DNA from: an uncultured Clostridia bacterium
GTDB taxonomy: Bacteria; Bacillota; Clostridia; Christensenellales; CAG-314
Length of the DNA stretch: 64,000 bases
Assembly (NCBI GenBank): GCA_947570215.1
Contig: CANOTO010000001.1
Coordinates: forward strand, 62,001 to 126,000
Direction of reading: 5' to 3'
Shown here piece after piece: positions 7,254-16,295 of the stretch. Every line of letters starts with the position of its first letter. The first letter of the stretch is position 1. The notes beneath the pieces are model-generated. The model was not told the origin of the DNA and did no database searches. It saw only the letters and a list, made by a program, of their open reading frames with translations. The translations under genes were made by a program, and so were the position numbers.

Positions 7254-7282
7254 ATAATACTACTTTTATACCGCTAAGTCAA
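7254..7282 (-). promoter_or_regulatory. sigma-A-type promoter of the GLUG lipoprotein gene
   Basis: On the minus strand TTGACT (7277-7282), 17 bases, TATTAT (7254-7259). The leader to ATG 7143 is about 105 bases. The rest of 7144-7430 shows no gene or other clear signal. Confidence 0.65.
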
Positions 7283-7430
7283 TCTCTGCATATAAATCCG
7301 CGCGGGTTGAAATTATACGCACGTCTTTCGATCTATCACAAACTTAAACGCACCGATTTATATTATATTCTTGATATAAGACTTTGGCTATACGAAAAAA
7401 TTCGCTTACGCATCGAAGTTTTGTGTTTTT

Positions 7431-7469
7431 TCAAATAAAAATACCCTTGGAACAAGTGTTCCAAGGGTA
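7431..7469 (-). terminator. rho-independent terminator after rpsI
   Basis: TACCCTTGGAAC (7442-7453), loop AAGT, GTTCCAAGGGTA (7458-7469) form a 12-bp stem. On the minus strand it is followed by a T-rich run (7441 down to 7431). Confidence 0.9.
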
Positions 7470-7487
7470 AAACCGCAAGCAGTAAAA

Positions 7488-7898
7488 TTATCTCTTAGAG
7501 AATTGCGGAGCTTTACGCGCTTTCTTCAAGCCGTACTTCTTTCTTTCCTTCATACGCGGATCGCGGGTAAGAAAGCCGTTCTGCTTCAAAACGGACTTGT
7601 CTTCGCCGGCAAGAACCAACGCGCGAGACAAACCGTGACGGATTGCGCCGGCTTGGCCGGTATATCCGCCGCCCGTAACGTTTACCACTACGTCGTACTT
7701 GGAAGCGGTTTCCGTAGCGTTTAACGGTTGACGGACGATATATTTCAATGTGTCGAGACCGAAATATTGGTCGATGTCTCTGCCGTTAATGGTAATTGCA
7801 CCGTTGCCGCCGGGGATAATTCTTACGCGGGCAATAGACTTCTTTCTTCTGCCCGTTCCCCAAAATTGAACCTTTTTCTTTGCGCTAACTTTTGCCAT
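7488..7898 (-). CDS. rpsI: ribosomal protein S9 (uS9)
   Basis: The 136-aa protein contains the S9 signature ([22 protein letters not shown], then [19 protein letters not shown]) and ends in the basic tail RKAPQFSKR, whose terminal Arg reaches the P-site tRNA. It is a small-subunit head protein. ATG 7898 follows AAGGAGGG. It lies 14 bases after rplM, the standard bacterial L13-S9 operon, and a strong terminator follows the stop. It is a few residues longer than the usual 130 because of the lysine-rich N-terminus. Confidence 0.98.
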   Translation of the reverse strand: MAKVSAKKKVQFWGTGRRKKSIARVRIIPGGNGAITINGRDIDQYFGLDTLKYIVRQPLNATETASKYDVVVNVTGGGYTGQAGAIRHGLSRALVLAGEDKSVLKQNGFLTRDPRMKERKKYGLKKARKAPQFSKR

Positions 7899-7912
7899 TG
7901 TTCATTCCCTCC

Positions 7913-8347
7913 TTAGTCCAACGCCAACACTTCGGGCTGCTGAGCCGTGTGCTTGTGTTCCGCGCCCTTGTAAACGCGAAGCTTCGTGAGCATCTTTCTG
8001 CCGAGACTGTTGTGGGGAAGCATTCCTTTAACAGCCTTCATCATAGCAAAGTCGCTTCTTTCCGCCATCAGCTTGCCGTACTTGGTTTGCTTCAAGTGAC
8101 CGGGTCTGGGCGAACGGCGAACGTACATTTTTTGATCTAATTTTTTACCGGTAAGAACAACCTTGTCGCAATTGATTACTATTACGAAATCGCCCGTATC
8201 TACGTGCGGAGTGAAAGTAGGCTTGTTCTTTCCGCGAAGAACGGACGCCACTTGACTTGCAACGCGGCCAAGGGGCTTGCCCGCGGCGTCTACAACGTAC
8301 CATTTTCTTTCAACGGCTTCTTTCTTAGCCATAAAAGTCTTAACCAT
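7913..8347 (-). CDS. rplM: ribosomal protein L13 (uL13)
   Basis: The 144-aa protein has the L13 signature ([78 protein letters not shown]). It is an early-assembly large-subunit protein. ATG 8347 follows TAGGAG. It is first in the rplM-rpsI operon behind a consensus promoter (8470-8498) with a leader of about 115 bases. I could not identify an autoregulatory L13 leader structure with confidence. Confidence 0.98.
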   Translation of the reverse strand: MVKTFMAKKEAVERKWYVVDAAGKPLGRVASQVASVLRGKNKPTFTPHVDTGDFVIVINCDKVVLTGKKLDQKMYVRRSPRPGHLKQTKYGKLMAERSDFAMMKAVKGMLPHNSLGRKMLTKLRVYKGAEHKHTAQQPEVLALD

Positions 8348-8469
8348 TTATATTTTCTCCTAACATTTAAGTTTGTTTGCTGTTCACGGTTGAACAATTA
8401 CCGCCAGTGGAACGCGGTTTAGATACGGCAGAGCTTAAAATACCGCACCGAATTATTCACAGCCTTACT

Positions 8470-8498
8470 ATTATACAAATATACCCTTTTTATGTCAA
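8470..8498 (-). promoter_or_regulatory. promoter of rplM-rpsI
   Basis: Minus strand TTGACA (8493-8498), 17-base spacer, TATAAT (8470-8475): both hexamers are perfect consensus with optimal spacing, as expected for a ribosomal operon. The start site is predicted near 8463. Confidence 0.85.
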
Positions 8499-8570
8499 CT
8501 GATTTTTCTCCGTTTTACCGCGTTTGCGTAAAAAATCCGCTCCGCGTATTTCGGAACGGATTGAAATTCG

Positions 8571-8912
8571 TTACAATATCTTCGGTTCGTGTTTGGCGGA
8601 CACTGCGTCGTGGATTTTTTCTATTATCCACAGCAGCAAAATCGGCACGGATAGAATTGTAACCAAAAAAGTCAATACCACCGCCGCGTACGCCACTTGC
8701 AATTCGTCCAACCCGTCTTTGTCCTTTTTACAAGCGTAGACTACCGCCGCCAGCACCTGAATAAGAGCCGTAACGCCCGCTATACCGAACAAAATATAAC
8801 TAACCATACTGCGGTCGCCGAATGCGAAATACACGCACATTGACGCTATAAAAAACACAACGAATAACGCTATGACTATACTGTAACTTACGTATTTACC
8901 CGATTTATTCAT
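8571..8912 (-). CDS. small integral membrane protein, 113 aa, unknown
   Basis: Three hydrophobic segments (about residues 9-30, 39-62 and 74-97) are separated by a basic CKKDKDG loop; the C-terminus is charged. There is no signal peptide and no recognised family. It sits alone between truA and rplM, genes that are usually adjacent, so it is an insertion into a conserved order. No strong promoter was seen. The roughly 200 bases downstream (8913-9111) contain only repeats of GTTAAT/CAGTTA-like words. Confidence 0.6.
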   Translation of the reverse strand: MNKSGKYVSYSIVIALFVVFFIASMCVYFAFGDRSMVSYILFGIAGVTALIQVLAAVVYACKKDKDGLDELQVAYAAVVLTFLVTILSVPILLLWIIEKIHDAVSAKHEPKIL

Positions 8913-9111
8913 AAATTCCGCTCCGTTTTTAATTACTCAGTTTTATATTATATTTTATGCAAACGCTACTAATCGCAAGATAATGTTACTAACGTGATAC
9001 GATGTAATAGCGAGTTGTTAATAGCAGTTAGTTGTAGTTAATCACAGTTATTTATTGTTCGTATGCTATGGTAGCAAACGATTAGCGGCAGTTAATTGCA
9101 GCAAAACGCGC

Positions 9112-9867
9112 TTAGTTGCCGTTATTCAAGTCATTGTAATATACCCGTTCGAGCGTGAGCCCTTTGGCGGGCAGAGTTTTATACTTTAATTTAACACCGT
9201 TAAGCGCCTGTTTTACGTCTGACGCGCCATACTTACCCTTGCCGACTTCCACAAGCAGACCGCACATATTGCGCACCTGATTATACAAGAAGGCGTTGCC
9301 GTTTACCGCAAATTCGATTATTCCGCCGCCGTTTTCTTCAACTTCGAAAAAGTTGACGGTACGTACCGTGCCCTTGAGATTACTTCCCGTCTTTTGAAAA
9401 GCTGCAAAGTCGTGCGTTCCCGCAAGCAGCGCCGCGGCGCCGCTCATTGCGCAAACGTCAAGCGGCTTGTATATCTGCGTATGGTTTACGTCCAACGTAG
9501 GCTTACGCACGGGAGAGACGTATATACGGTAAACGTAAGTTTTCGACACCGCCGAAAACCGCGCGTCGAAGTCATCCGAGACGATTTCGGCATTAGTTAC
9601 CGCCACGCTTGCGGGCAGCGACAAGTTAACGCCCAAGCACAGCTTGTAGGGATTGACCTGCTTATCCGTCACAAAATGCGCAACCTGCCCCACTGCATGA
9701 ACGCCCACGTCCGTACGCCCCGCGGCGTATACGCGAACGAAGTCGCATCCGAAATACTTGCCGAGAGCTTTCTCTACCGTATCCTGCACGGAAACGCCGT
9801 TAGTCTGGCTTTGCCAGCCGCAAAAATCCGTCCCTACGTATTCGATTGTAAGTTTGATTTTAGGCAT
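9112..9867 (-). CDS. truA: tRNA pseudouridine(38-40) synthase TruA
   Basis: It converts uridines 38-40 in the anticodon arm of tRNAs to pseudouridine. The start is placed at ATG 9867 (MPKIKLTIEYVGTDFCGWQ); the 16 in-frame residues upstream overlap the previous gene and are not conserved. Motifs are GWQSQTNGVSVQD, the catalytic aspartate in AAGRTDVGVHA, and FLYNQVRNM near the C-terminus. The length of 251 aa is normal. It is the last gene of a leftward group ecfA1-ecfA2-ecfT-NTF2-like-truA, matching the Firmicute order that links ECF genes to truA and rplM. Confidence 0.95.
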   Translation of the reverse strand: MPKIKLTIEYVGTDFCGWQSQTNGVSVQDTVEKALGKYFGCDFVRVYAAGRTDVGVHAVGQVAHFVTDKQVNPYKLCLGVNLSLPASVAVTNAEIVSDDFDARFSAVSKTYVYRIYVSPVRKPTLDVNHTQIYKPLDVCAMSGAAALLAGTHDFAAFQKTGSNLKGTVRTVNFFEVEENGGGIIEFAVNGNAFLYNQVRNMCGLLVEVGKGKYGASDVKQALNGVKLKYKTLPAKGLTLERVYYNDLNNGN

Positions 9868-9872
9868 ATAAA

Positions 9873-10244
9873 TTACTTGATGATAGGCGAACCCAAATTT
9901 AGCGATTGCCGCCACATCGGCGCTTCACCGTCGTTACCCCAATATTCGTCTACGGAATAAATCTTATCTTCCCGCAGTACGATAAATGACGTGACATGAA
10001 AACGTAGTTTTTTATCCTGAGAAAACACCGCAACTACGGTAATAACCGTATTGCCTATTACTTCTATCCGTTCTATACTGCCGTCCCACAAATCGGGATA
10101 CTCGCAATTTGCCCGAATAAATTCGTCCACGGTAAAATGCTCGTTAGTGTTGTGCCAGTTAACATAGCCGTCGTCGCAGAAAAAGCTTTTTATCGTGCGT
10201 TCGTCTTGACGTAACACGGCATACCAATATTCCTGTATGTTCAT
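9873..10244 (-). CDS. NTF2/SnoaL-like fold protein, 123 aa
   Basis: The protein has the helix-then-curved-sheet pattern of SnoaL/NTF2-like proteins: MNIQEYWYAVLRQDERTIKSFF, D-G-Y-V-N-W-H, EEFI-like VDEFI, then strands ITVVAVFSQDKKLRFHVTSFIVLREDKI and YSVDEYWG. Such small domains bind or act on varied ligands, so the substrate cannot be given. It is co-transcribed between ecfT (14-base gap) and truA (5-base gap) and has no strong Shine-Dalgarno, suggesting coupled translation. Confidence 0.65.
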   Translation of the reverse strand: MNIQEYWYAVLRQDERTIKSFFCDDGYVNWHNTNEHFTVDEFIRANCEYPDLWDGSIERIEVIGNTVITVVAVFSQDKKLRFHVTSFIVLREDKIYSVDEYWGNDGEAPMWRQSLNLGSPIIK

Positions 10245-10258
10245 ACGCTCGTTTTAAC

Positions 10259-11125
10259 CTAAAAATATAACCAGTTAACGCCGTTAATATACAGCCAACC
10301 GACGTCGGCGGTCGCCCACTTGCTTTGCATTCCGTATACTACGAATACCGTCACGAAAAACAGCAAGGCAATAAACGTTGCGACGAAATCACGCCAAGAA
10401 AGCTTCATTATCCGCATTTGAGTGCGTTTGTTAGAGCCTTCGTAGCAGCGGCTGTTCATTGCGTTGGCAAGTTCTTCCGCGCGGCGGAAACCGCCTACAA
10501 GCAGCGGAATGAGTATAGGCACGAAAGCCTTGACGCGCTTGACGAGTCCGCCCGTATCGAAGTTTGCGCCCCTTGCCTTCTGCGCGCGGATTATCCTGTC
10601 CGTTTCGTCGATAAGCCCCGGAATAAGCGACAGCGTAAGACTCATAATAAGCGCGATCTCGTGAACGGGAACCTTGATTACTTTGAGCGGTTTTAACAGA
10701 CTTTCTATAGCGTGGGTAAGGTCTACGGGGGTTGTGGTAAGGGTTAGCACGCTGGACCCCACGACCAGGTAGGTAAGCCGCAAAAACATTTTGGCTGCGA
10801 AATACAGACCGCCGTCGTATATCTCGAATATCCACCACTTGCATAAAAGCGTTCCCGTCTTGGTAAAGAATATATTGAGTATAACCGTTAAAAGAAGCAA
10901 CACGATTATTCCTTTGACGGATTTCAATATCGAGCGAAGCGGAATGCGCGACGAAGCGATAAGCGTTATCAAAAACACCGTAATAAACGCAAAGCCCGCA
11001 AAGCTGGTTACGAAGAATATTCCGACCATAAACAGCAGACAAAGCAACAGCTTTACCCTTGCGTCCATACGGTGAATAAAGGAATCGGCGGGATAGTACT
11101 GACCGAAGGTGACGTCTTTAAGCAT
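10259..11125 (-). CDS. ecfT: ECF transporter transmembrane component EcfT
   Basis: The 288-aa start at ATG 11125 (MLKDVTFGQYYPADSFIHRMDARVK) has GGGGGTG upstream. It overlaps the ecfA2 stop by 8 bases (ATGCTTAA), showing translational coupling. Several hydrophobic helices are followed by the coupling helices with the two A-R-G-type motifs, here RIIRAQKARGANFD and AEELANAMNSRCYEG. EcfT links the two ATPases to substrate-specific S components for vitamins or metals. No S component is encoded nearby, so this is a shared (group II) module. Confidence 0.93.
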   Translation of the reverse strand: MLKDVTFGQYYPADSFIHRMDARVKLLLCLLFMVGIFFVTSFAGFAFITVFLITLIASSRIPLRSILKSVKGIIVLLLLTVILNIFFTKTGTLLCKWWIFEIYDGGLYFAAKMFLRLTYLVVGSSVLTLTTTPVDLTHAIESLLKPLKVIKVPVHEIALIMSLTLSLIPGLIDETDRIIRAQKARGANFDTGGLVKRVKAFVPILIPLLVGGFRRAEELANAMNSRCYEGSNKRTQMRIMKLSWRDFVATFIALLFFVTVFVVYGMQSKWATADVGWLYINGVNWLYF

Positions 11126-12035
11126 TGCCGACACCCCCTTTAAGCGCAAGCACCGCGTCAAACACCTGCTCGACCGTTTTACAATCGTCGGGAATAACGT
11201 AGCCTTGACGCTCCAATTCGTTACAAAACTTGGCCATATGCGGGATTTCGAGATTCATCGAGATTATCTCGTCTTCTTTTTTGAACAGCTGTCTCGGCGT
11301 AGTATCGTAAGCCACTTCGCCTTCTCTGAACACTATAATTCGGTCGGCGTTTTCATATACTTCGTTCATATCATGCGAAACCATAACGACGGTTACGCCT
11401 TTGTGCCTGTTAATAGACGACACAAGCGACAAAATCTCGCGCTTACCCCTTGGGTCAAGTCCCGCGGTAGGCTCGTCCATAACCAATATTTGCGGCTCCA
11501 TTGCCAGCACGCCCGCAAGCGCGACGCGACGTTTTTCTCCGCCGGACAAGTCGAAAGGCGACTTGTTCTTGACCTTGTCGAAATCCATTCCGACAAGCTC
11601 TAACGCGTTTTGGGCAAGCTGCTCGCGCTTTTCCTTATCAGTAACGCCGAAATTTTTAAGTCCGAAGCATACGTCGTCTAAAACCGTATCGGCAAACAGC
11701 TGATATTCGGGATACTGGAACACCATTCCAACTCTTCCGCGCAGGGTTTTAAGATCCACCTTTTTGGCGGAAAGATTGTAATCGAGAACAAACAAACCGC
11801 CGTTTTGAACGCGAATCAAAGCGTTCAGATGCTGAACAAAAGTGGTTTTGCCGCTGCCCGTATGACCGACAATGGCAACAAATTCTCCGCGGTTGACGGT
11901 GAGCGTTACGTCCTTTAACGCCTGCTTACTGAAAGGAGATTTGGGATTGTACGTAAAATTGAGTTTGTCCGCTACGATTGCGGCGGCGCCGTCGGCAACG
12001 GCTTGTGGAATAACTACTTTGTCAGATTTCGACAT
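11118..12035 (-). CDS. ecfA2: ECF transporter ATPase EcfA2
   Basis: This is an ABC ATPase with Walker A GHTGSGKTT, Q-loop FQYPEYQLF, signature LSGGEKRR, Walker B ILVMDEPTAGLDP and switch His in MVSHDM. The FQYPE.QLF form is typical of EcfA2. The start is ATG 12035 (MSKSDKVV) after GGGGGTGG; it overlaps the end of ecfA1 by 22 bases. It has a roughly 20-residue N-terminal extension rich in Ala before the ABC domain. It pairs with EcfA1 to power EcfT-bound uptake. Confidence 0.93.
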   Translation of the reverse strand: MSKSDKVVIPQAVADGAAAIVADKLNFTYNPKSPFSKQALKDVTLTVNRGEFVAIVGHTGSGKTTFVQHLNALIRVQNGGLFVLDYNLSAKKVDLKTLRGRVGMVFQYPEYQLFADTVLDDVCFGLKNFGVTDKEKREQLAQNALELVGMDFDKVKNKSPFDLSGGEKRRVALAGVLAMEPQILVMDEPTAGLDPRGKREILSLVSSINRHKGVTVVMVSHDMNEVYENADRIIVFREGEVAYDTTPRQLFKKEDEIISMNLEIPHMAKFCNELERQGYVIPDDCKTVEQVFDAVLALKGGVGNA

Positions 12036-12865
12036 ACTTCCACCCCCAACGTCCGCGCGTCTATACAATTTTCCGTCACGTCAAAGCCGACGCTTTTAAG
12101 CTTAGCCGCCAATGCAACCGACCGCGGCGCGTCAAGGCCTACGGCCTCGAGCAGACGTTCGTCGGCGAATATTTCCGACGGTTTACCGATTTTTACAATA
12201 TGTCCGCCGCTCATTACGACAACTTCGTCGCAGCCGTACACTTCTTCCATAAAGTGCGTGATAAGAATAACTGTCATACCCTGCTTATTCAACTCGCGGG
12301 CGACGGACAGAACTTCGCGCCGTCCCTGCGGGTCGAGCATTGCGGTAGATTCGTCGAATACTATTACCTTGGGACGAATAGCCAAAGCTCCCGCAATTGC
12401 TATACGCTGCTTTTGTCCGCCGGACAGCTTGTGCGGAGAACGCTTGGCGTATTCCGTCATGCCTACCTGCTCTAACGCCGAATAAACCCGTTCCACAATC
12501 TCCGGCTGCGGAACGCCCAAATTTTCAGGCCCGAACGCCACGTCCTCTTCGACTATGCTTGCAACCATCTGATTGTCGGGGTTTTGAAAAACCATACCGA
12601 CGTTTTTACGTATTTCGAATATATTCTTTTTGTCCGCCGTGTCCAGTCCGCATACGGTAACCGTACCGCTGTTGGGAACAAGCAGCCCGTTAAGAAGCTT
12701 CGCCAGCGTAGACTTGCCCGAACCGTTGTGTCCGACAAGAGCTACGAAAGCGCCTTCGCGTATTGTAAGGTTTATACCTTCCACGCCAGACGCTTGGGCG
12801 GCGGCGCCTTCGTCGTCGTACGTTTTGTAGTAGTAGCTTACGTTTTCCAATGTGATGATATCCAT
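12014..12865 (-). CDS. ecfA1: ECF transporter ATPase EcfA1
   Basis: The 283-aa ABC ATPase has Walker A GHNGSGKST, Q-loop FQNPDNQMV (typical of EcfA1), signature LSGGQKQR, Walker B VIVFDESTAMLDP and H-loop LITHFM. In Walker B the catalytic carboxylate is present; DES replaces the commoner DEP, also usual for EcfA1. It is first in the ecfA1-ecfA2-ecfT-NTF2-truA group. AAGGACTATAACT precedes the start. Confidence 0.93.
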   Translation of the reverse strand: MDIITLENVSYYYKTYDDEGAAAQASGVEGINLTIREGAFVALVGHNGSGKSTLAKLLNGLLVPNSGTVTVCGLDTADKKNIFEIRKNVGMVFQNPDNQMVASIVEEDVAFGPENLGVPQPEIVERVYSALEQVGMTEYAKRSPHKLSGGQKQRIAIAGALAIRPKVIVFDESTAMLDPQGRREVLSVARELNKQGMTVILITHFMEEVYGCDEVVVMSGGHIVKIGKPSEIFADERLLEAVGLDAPRSVALAAKLKSVGFDVTENCIDARTLGVEVCRNLTK

Positions 12866-12934
12866 AGTTATAGTCCTTACGGGTATATCTCGATAAGTCT
12901 TAGTTCCCGCATAGCCCGCGGATTGCGCAATACG

Positions 12935-13741
12935 CTACGACTGCTTCGTGTACGTTTGCAGCCACTTGGCTACGCGTTGTTCGTCAACGTTATATTCTTC
13001 CGAAAAAAAACGTTTTACCGTCTTGTACTTGCGAATAATCTTTTTGTAAGCGGAATCGAAATATTTTGCTTCGACGTTGCCCGCCACTCCGAGAATTTTG
13101 CGATATTTGTTAAAATGCTTATAGGTCTCGTACTGTTTGACAAACCTCTTGTTACTTTCCACCCGATAAAAGTTAGACAGCATATAGTCGCTTTTTACCG
13201 TCTCGAGATCCGCGCCCAACGCAAGCAAAATAAGCATGCTCGCCACGCCAGTCCGATCCTTGCCGGCAGTACAATGGAACAAAAACGTTCCGCCTTCGTC
13301 CATTACCCTGAACATTTCGGCGTACGCGCGGTTGTGAAACGGAAACTTGCGGTACAACTGCTTGAAGCGCAATCGAAACACGCATTTGGATACTCCCGAC
13401 GGAAGCCAAGTAGGAATCATCTTGACTACCTTGTCCGGCTTTACAACCATGCTTTTACGCGTTTGCGCGGCAGGTACGTTGCGATATACCGCCCCGCTTG
13501 GAACGTAATCGGGCTTATACTCCACTTCGTCGTATCCGCGTAAATCGAATATATAATCTATGCCGAGCTTGTCCAACTCCGCCTTGTCGCCGTCCGACAA
13601 GCCGAACAGCTCGCCCGAACGAAAAATCATACCGTCTTTTATAACGCGACCGTTTTCAAGAACTATTCCGCCCAAATCGCGGAAGTTGTCTACGGTTATA
13701 TCGGGATACTTGACCCCGTAATCTTTTTCCTTATAGTACAT
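12935..13741 (-). CDS. dual-specificity/tyrosine phosphatase (Y_phosphatase3 family), 268 aa
   Basis: The P-loop HCTAGKDRTG near residue 155 fits C-x5-R of cysteine phosphatases with an added K-D typical of the Y_phosphatase3/LptpA group. These hydrolyse phosphotyrosine or phosphoinositides. The N-terminal FRDLGG and FRSGEL motifs are also characteristic of this family. There is no signal peptide, so it is presumably cytoplasmic. It lies 13 bases downstream of the BspA-like gene in the same direction and 69 bases upstream of ecfA1, with no strong ribosome site. The substrate is unknown. Confidence 0.85.
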   Translation of the reverse strand: MYYKEKDYGVKYPDITVDNFRDLGGIVLENGRVIKDGMIFRSGELFGLSDGDKAELDKLGIDYIFDLRGYDEVEYKPDYVPSGAVYRNVPAAQTRKSMVVKPDKVVKMIPTWLPSGVSKCVFRLRFKQLYRKFPFHNRAYAEMFRVMDEGGTFLFHCTAGKDRTGVASMLILLALGADLETVKSDYMLSNFYRVESNKRFVKQYETYKHFNKYRKILGVAGNVEAKYFDSAYKKIIRKYKTVKRFFSEEYNVDEQRVAKWLQTYTKQS

Positions 13742-13754
13742 TGTGATTATCCCG

Positions 13755-15290
13755 TTATTCGTCTTTCATCAAATACCGCACAAGGTATGTCGCGTTATCG
13801 CTTGCTTCACAAATTACGTTGCACAAACCGTCGTAATAATTACTGTCGTACACGTTTACGTCTTCTTCACCTGACGAGCACACCTTTATTTTGCCGCTTA
13901 TCCAATCGTCCGTCGTTCCGAGATAGCTGACGTTAATCTTATCTCCCAAAAACGCGCCTACGCCTATCTTGGTTAAAGACGCCGGCAGACGTATGCTTGT
14001 TACGGCGCAATGAGCGAACGCTTCCTTGCCGATAGTTTTAAGCTTGGAGTGCTCCGCATCCGAAAAAGACACGGTTGCAAGCGTTTCGCAGCTGTCGAAC
14101 GCGCCGTCGCCGATAGAAACAACACTTGTGGGAATTATAACGTTCTTTAACGACGAGCAGCCCATAAAGGCGTAATCTTCGATTGCCGTTATTCCGCGTA
14201 AACTTGCCACGTGGTCGCCGCTGTCGATACGTTCGAGACCTTTACAGCCTTGAAACGCGCCTTCGCCTATTACCGTAACCTCTTGCGGTATTACGGAAGA
14301 TTTACAGCCGATGATAAGCTTGTCGAAGGATATTACGCAATTACCTTCGGAATAATAGTTGATATTGCCCTTGGCTACCGTTAACGTATCAATCGATACG
14401 CAATTGGAAAACGCGCGCGTGCCGATATTTTTAACCGTAGCGGGGATATTAACGCTTGTTAGCGTATGACAACCGGAAAACGCATTGATTTCTATGGTTT
14501 CCAATGCGCTCGGAAGCGTGAAGTCCGTTAACTTGCGGCACTCGTAAAAAGCCCTTTCGCTGATTGTTTTTAACGTTGAAGGGAATTGTATGGCGGCAAG
14601 ACTGTGGCATCCGTTGAAGGTATGCTTCGGCAGCAGCGTCATATTCTCGGGAAGATTGACTTTGACAAGATTTTTGCAGCCGTCGAATACAAATTCGCCG
14701 AAAGCGTTTACGCGTCGGGGGAGCTCCGCTTCGGTAAGAGCCGTGCAGCCGTAGAACGCGCGGGAATCTATCGAAACTATGCTATCGGGAAGAATTACCG
14801 CCGTAATATTGCCGTTTTGGGCAAAGGCCTCGCGTCCTATTGACGTAACGGGCAAGCCTTCGTGTACGGACGGAACCACAATGACGTTATCGGTAACGCT
14901 GCCAATACCCGTTACGGTATACGTACCGCCCGCTTTGAGTTCCATTTGCAGTCCCAAAGTAGCGGCATAGTTCCACTTTGCGTACAGCGTTATATCTGCG
15001 GTCACTCTGTCGCGGTTAAAACGCCACTTGTCCGCAAGCTCCTTTTGCTTGTACCAACCGTCGAACACGTAACCCAAGCGTGTAGGTGCGGAAGGCTCGG
15101 ATATACGGCTGTTATGCGCTACGTCGACAAGACTGTCCACCGCCGTTCCGCCGTTGGAATCAAATGTAACCGTATAGGTTGCGTCGCTATTGTTGCGCGT
15201 GCATACTACAACGACTACCGTTACGATAATCGCTGCGACCAAAATCGCCGCCAACGCTATTATCAATATTTTGCGATTCATTTTCTTCAT
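13755..15290 (-). CDS. membrane-anchored BspA-like leucine-rich-repeat surface protein, 511 aa
   Basis: A single N-terminal membrane helix (residues about 7-30; uncleaved anchor more likely than a signal) is followed by an InlB-type/Flg_new beta-grasp domain (TVTFDSNGGTAVDS...YVFDGWYKQKE...DITLYAKW, about 38-110). About 12 LRR_5 units follow with the pattern I..AF..C..L..V.LP....I. In one position a zigzag KGNINYYSEGNCVIS replaces a regular repeat, as in known BspA proteins. AAGGAG precedes ATG 15290. It is likely a surface adhesin; in-genome paralogues would be expected. Confidence 0.88.
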   Translation of the reverse strand: MKKMNRKILIIALAAILVAAIIVTVVVVVCTRNNSDATYTVTFDSNGGTAVDSLVDVAHNSRISEPSAPTRLGYVFDGWYKQKELADKWRFNRDRVTADITLYAKWNYAATLGLQMELKAGGTYTVTGIGSVTDNVIVVPSVHEGLPVTSIGREAFAQNGNITAVILPDSIVSIDSRAFYGCTALTEAELPRRVNAFGEFVFDGCKNLVKVNLPENMTLLPKHTFNGCHSLAAIQFPSTLKTISERAFYECRKLTDFTLPSALETIEINAFSGCHTLTSVNIPATVKNIGTRAFSNCVSIDTLTVAKGNINYYSEGNCVISFDKLIIGCKSSVIPQEVTVIGEGAFQGCKGLERIDSGDHVASLRGITAIEDYAFMGCSSLKNVIIPTSVVSIGDGAFDSCETLATVSFSDAEHSKLKTIGKEAFAHCAVTSIRLPASLTKIGVGAFLGDKINVSYLGTTDDWISGKIKVCSSGEEDVNVYDSNYYDGLCNVICEASDNATYLVRYLMKDE

Positions 15291-15399
15291 CGAACAAAGT
15301 ACTCCTTAAAGAGTCACATAATTATTTAATTATACCCCGAATACAAAAAAATTGTCAACTGATATCCGTCAACGGACCATTTTATACCCTCGGATACGC

Positions 15400-15430
15400 T
15401 TGACAGCCGCCAAGCCACATATGGTATAAT
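15400..15430 (+). promoter_or_regulatory. promoter of focA-like gene, apparently leaderless
   Basis: TTGACA (15400-15405), 19-base spacer, TATAAT (15425-15430) with an extended TGG before it. The ATG at 15437 begins six bases after the -10 box, so the mRNA should start at or next to the start codon. No Shine-Dalgarno exists. Confidence 0.75.
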
Positions 15431-15436
15431 GCGAAT

Positions 15437-16249
15437 ATGTACACAGGATACGAAATTGCGGATAATTACAAAAGAACGGCGCTTACAAAAACTACAGCCA
15501 AATGGTATCGCACGCTTATATTGGCGATATTCGCGGGAGCGTTCATAGCTTTTGCGGGAGCGCTTGCAACAATTGCGGGAACAGCGGACGACGGAACGAA
15601 ATCCACTCTTATTAAAGCCGCCGTTTTCCCGGTAGGGTTAATACTTGTAGTATTGACCGGCAGCGAACTGTTTACGGGCAACTGTTTGCTTATTGCTCCG
15701 CTGCTCAGCCGCGACGTAAAACTTGCGCCGACGTTAAAAAACCTAAGTATAGTATACGCCGGAAATCTTGTCGGTTCGGTTGTCGTAGCGTTGCTTACCG
15801 TCTACTCGGGAGCGTTCGACGGCATACCGAACGCGATAGTATCCGCAGCCGCATACAAATGCGGACTGGGCTTCGGAACGGCTATGCTTCGCGCAATTCC
15901 ATGCAATGTGCTTGTATGCTTTGCCGTGTGGTGTTCGTTCGCAGGGAAATCGACCGCGGGCAAGATTATCGCCGTATACCCGCCCATATTCGCATTTGTA
16001 GCGCTGGGAATGGAACACAGCGTGGCGAATATGTATTATCTTGCGGCAGGATTGCTGTCTTCGGCGAAATACGGAATAGCGGCGCAAGGCTTGAACGCAG
16101 GAAACGCCCTGCTTTACAGTCTGCTTCCCGCCACACTCGGCAATATTATAGGCGGCACGGTGTTGACTGCCCTACCGCTGTGGCTTGCTTTCTTCCGCAA
16201 AAGCGCGCCGAACAAAAAGGCGGAGACAAATGCGGCAGACGGCAAATAG
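15437..16249 (+). CDS. focA: formate/nitrite (FNT) family channel
   Basis: The 270-aa protein has six hydrophobic segments and FNT motifs: GAFIAFAGAL near residue 35, GSELFTGNCL near residue 77, and GNALLYSLLPATLGNIIGG near the C-terminus, including the N-x-x-GG element of the second half. FNT pentamers pass formate, nitrite or hydrosulfide. The substrate cannot be fixed from sequence; in a fermenter formate is plausible. It is the only plus-strand gene here before rnpB and apparently uses a leaderless start. Confidence 0.9.
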   Translation: MYTGYEIADNYKRTALTKTTAKWYRTLILAIFAGAFIAFAGALATIAGTADDGTKSTLIKAAVFPVGLILVVLTGSELFTGNCLLIAPLLSRDVKLAPTLKNLSIVYAGNLVGSVVVALLTVYSGAFDGIPNAIVSAAAYKCGLGFGTAMLRAIPCNVLVCFAVWCSFAGKSTAGKIIAVYPPIFAFVALGMEHSVANMYYLAAGLLSSAKYGIAAQGLNAGNALLYSLLPATLGNIIGGTVLTALPLWLAFFRKSAPNKKAETNAADGK

Positions 16250-16260
16250 ACGCGTTACGG

Positions 16261-16289
16261 TTGACTTAAAGCGTAAACAAGAGTATAAT
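16261..16289 (+). promoter_or_regulatory. promoter of rnpB
   Basis: TTGACT (16261-16266), 17-base spacer, TATAAT (16284-16289). The predicted start at about 16296 coincides with the first base pair of the RNase P P1 helix. Confidence 0.85.
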
Positions 16290-16295
16290 TAAGCG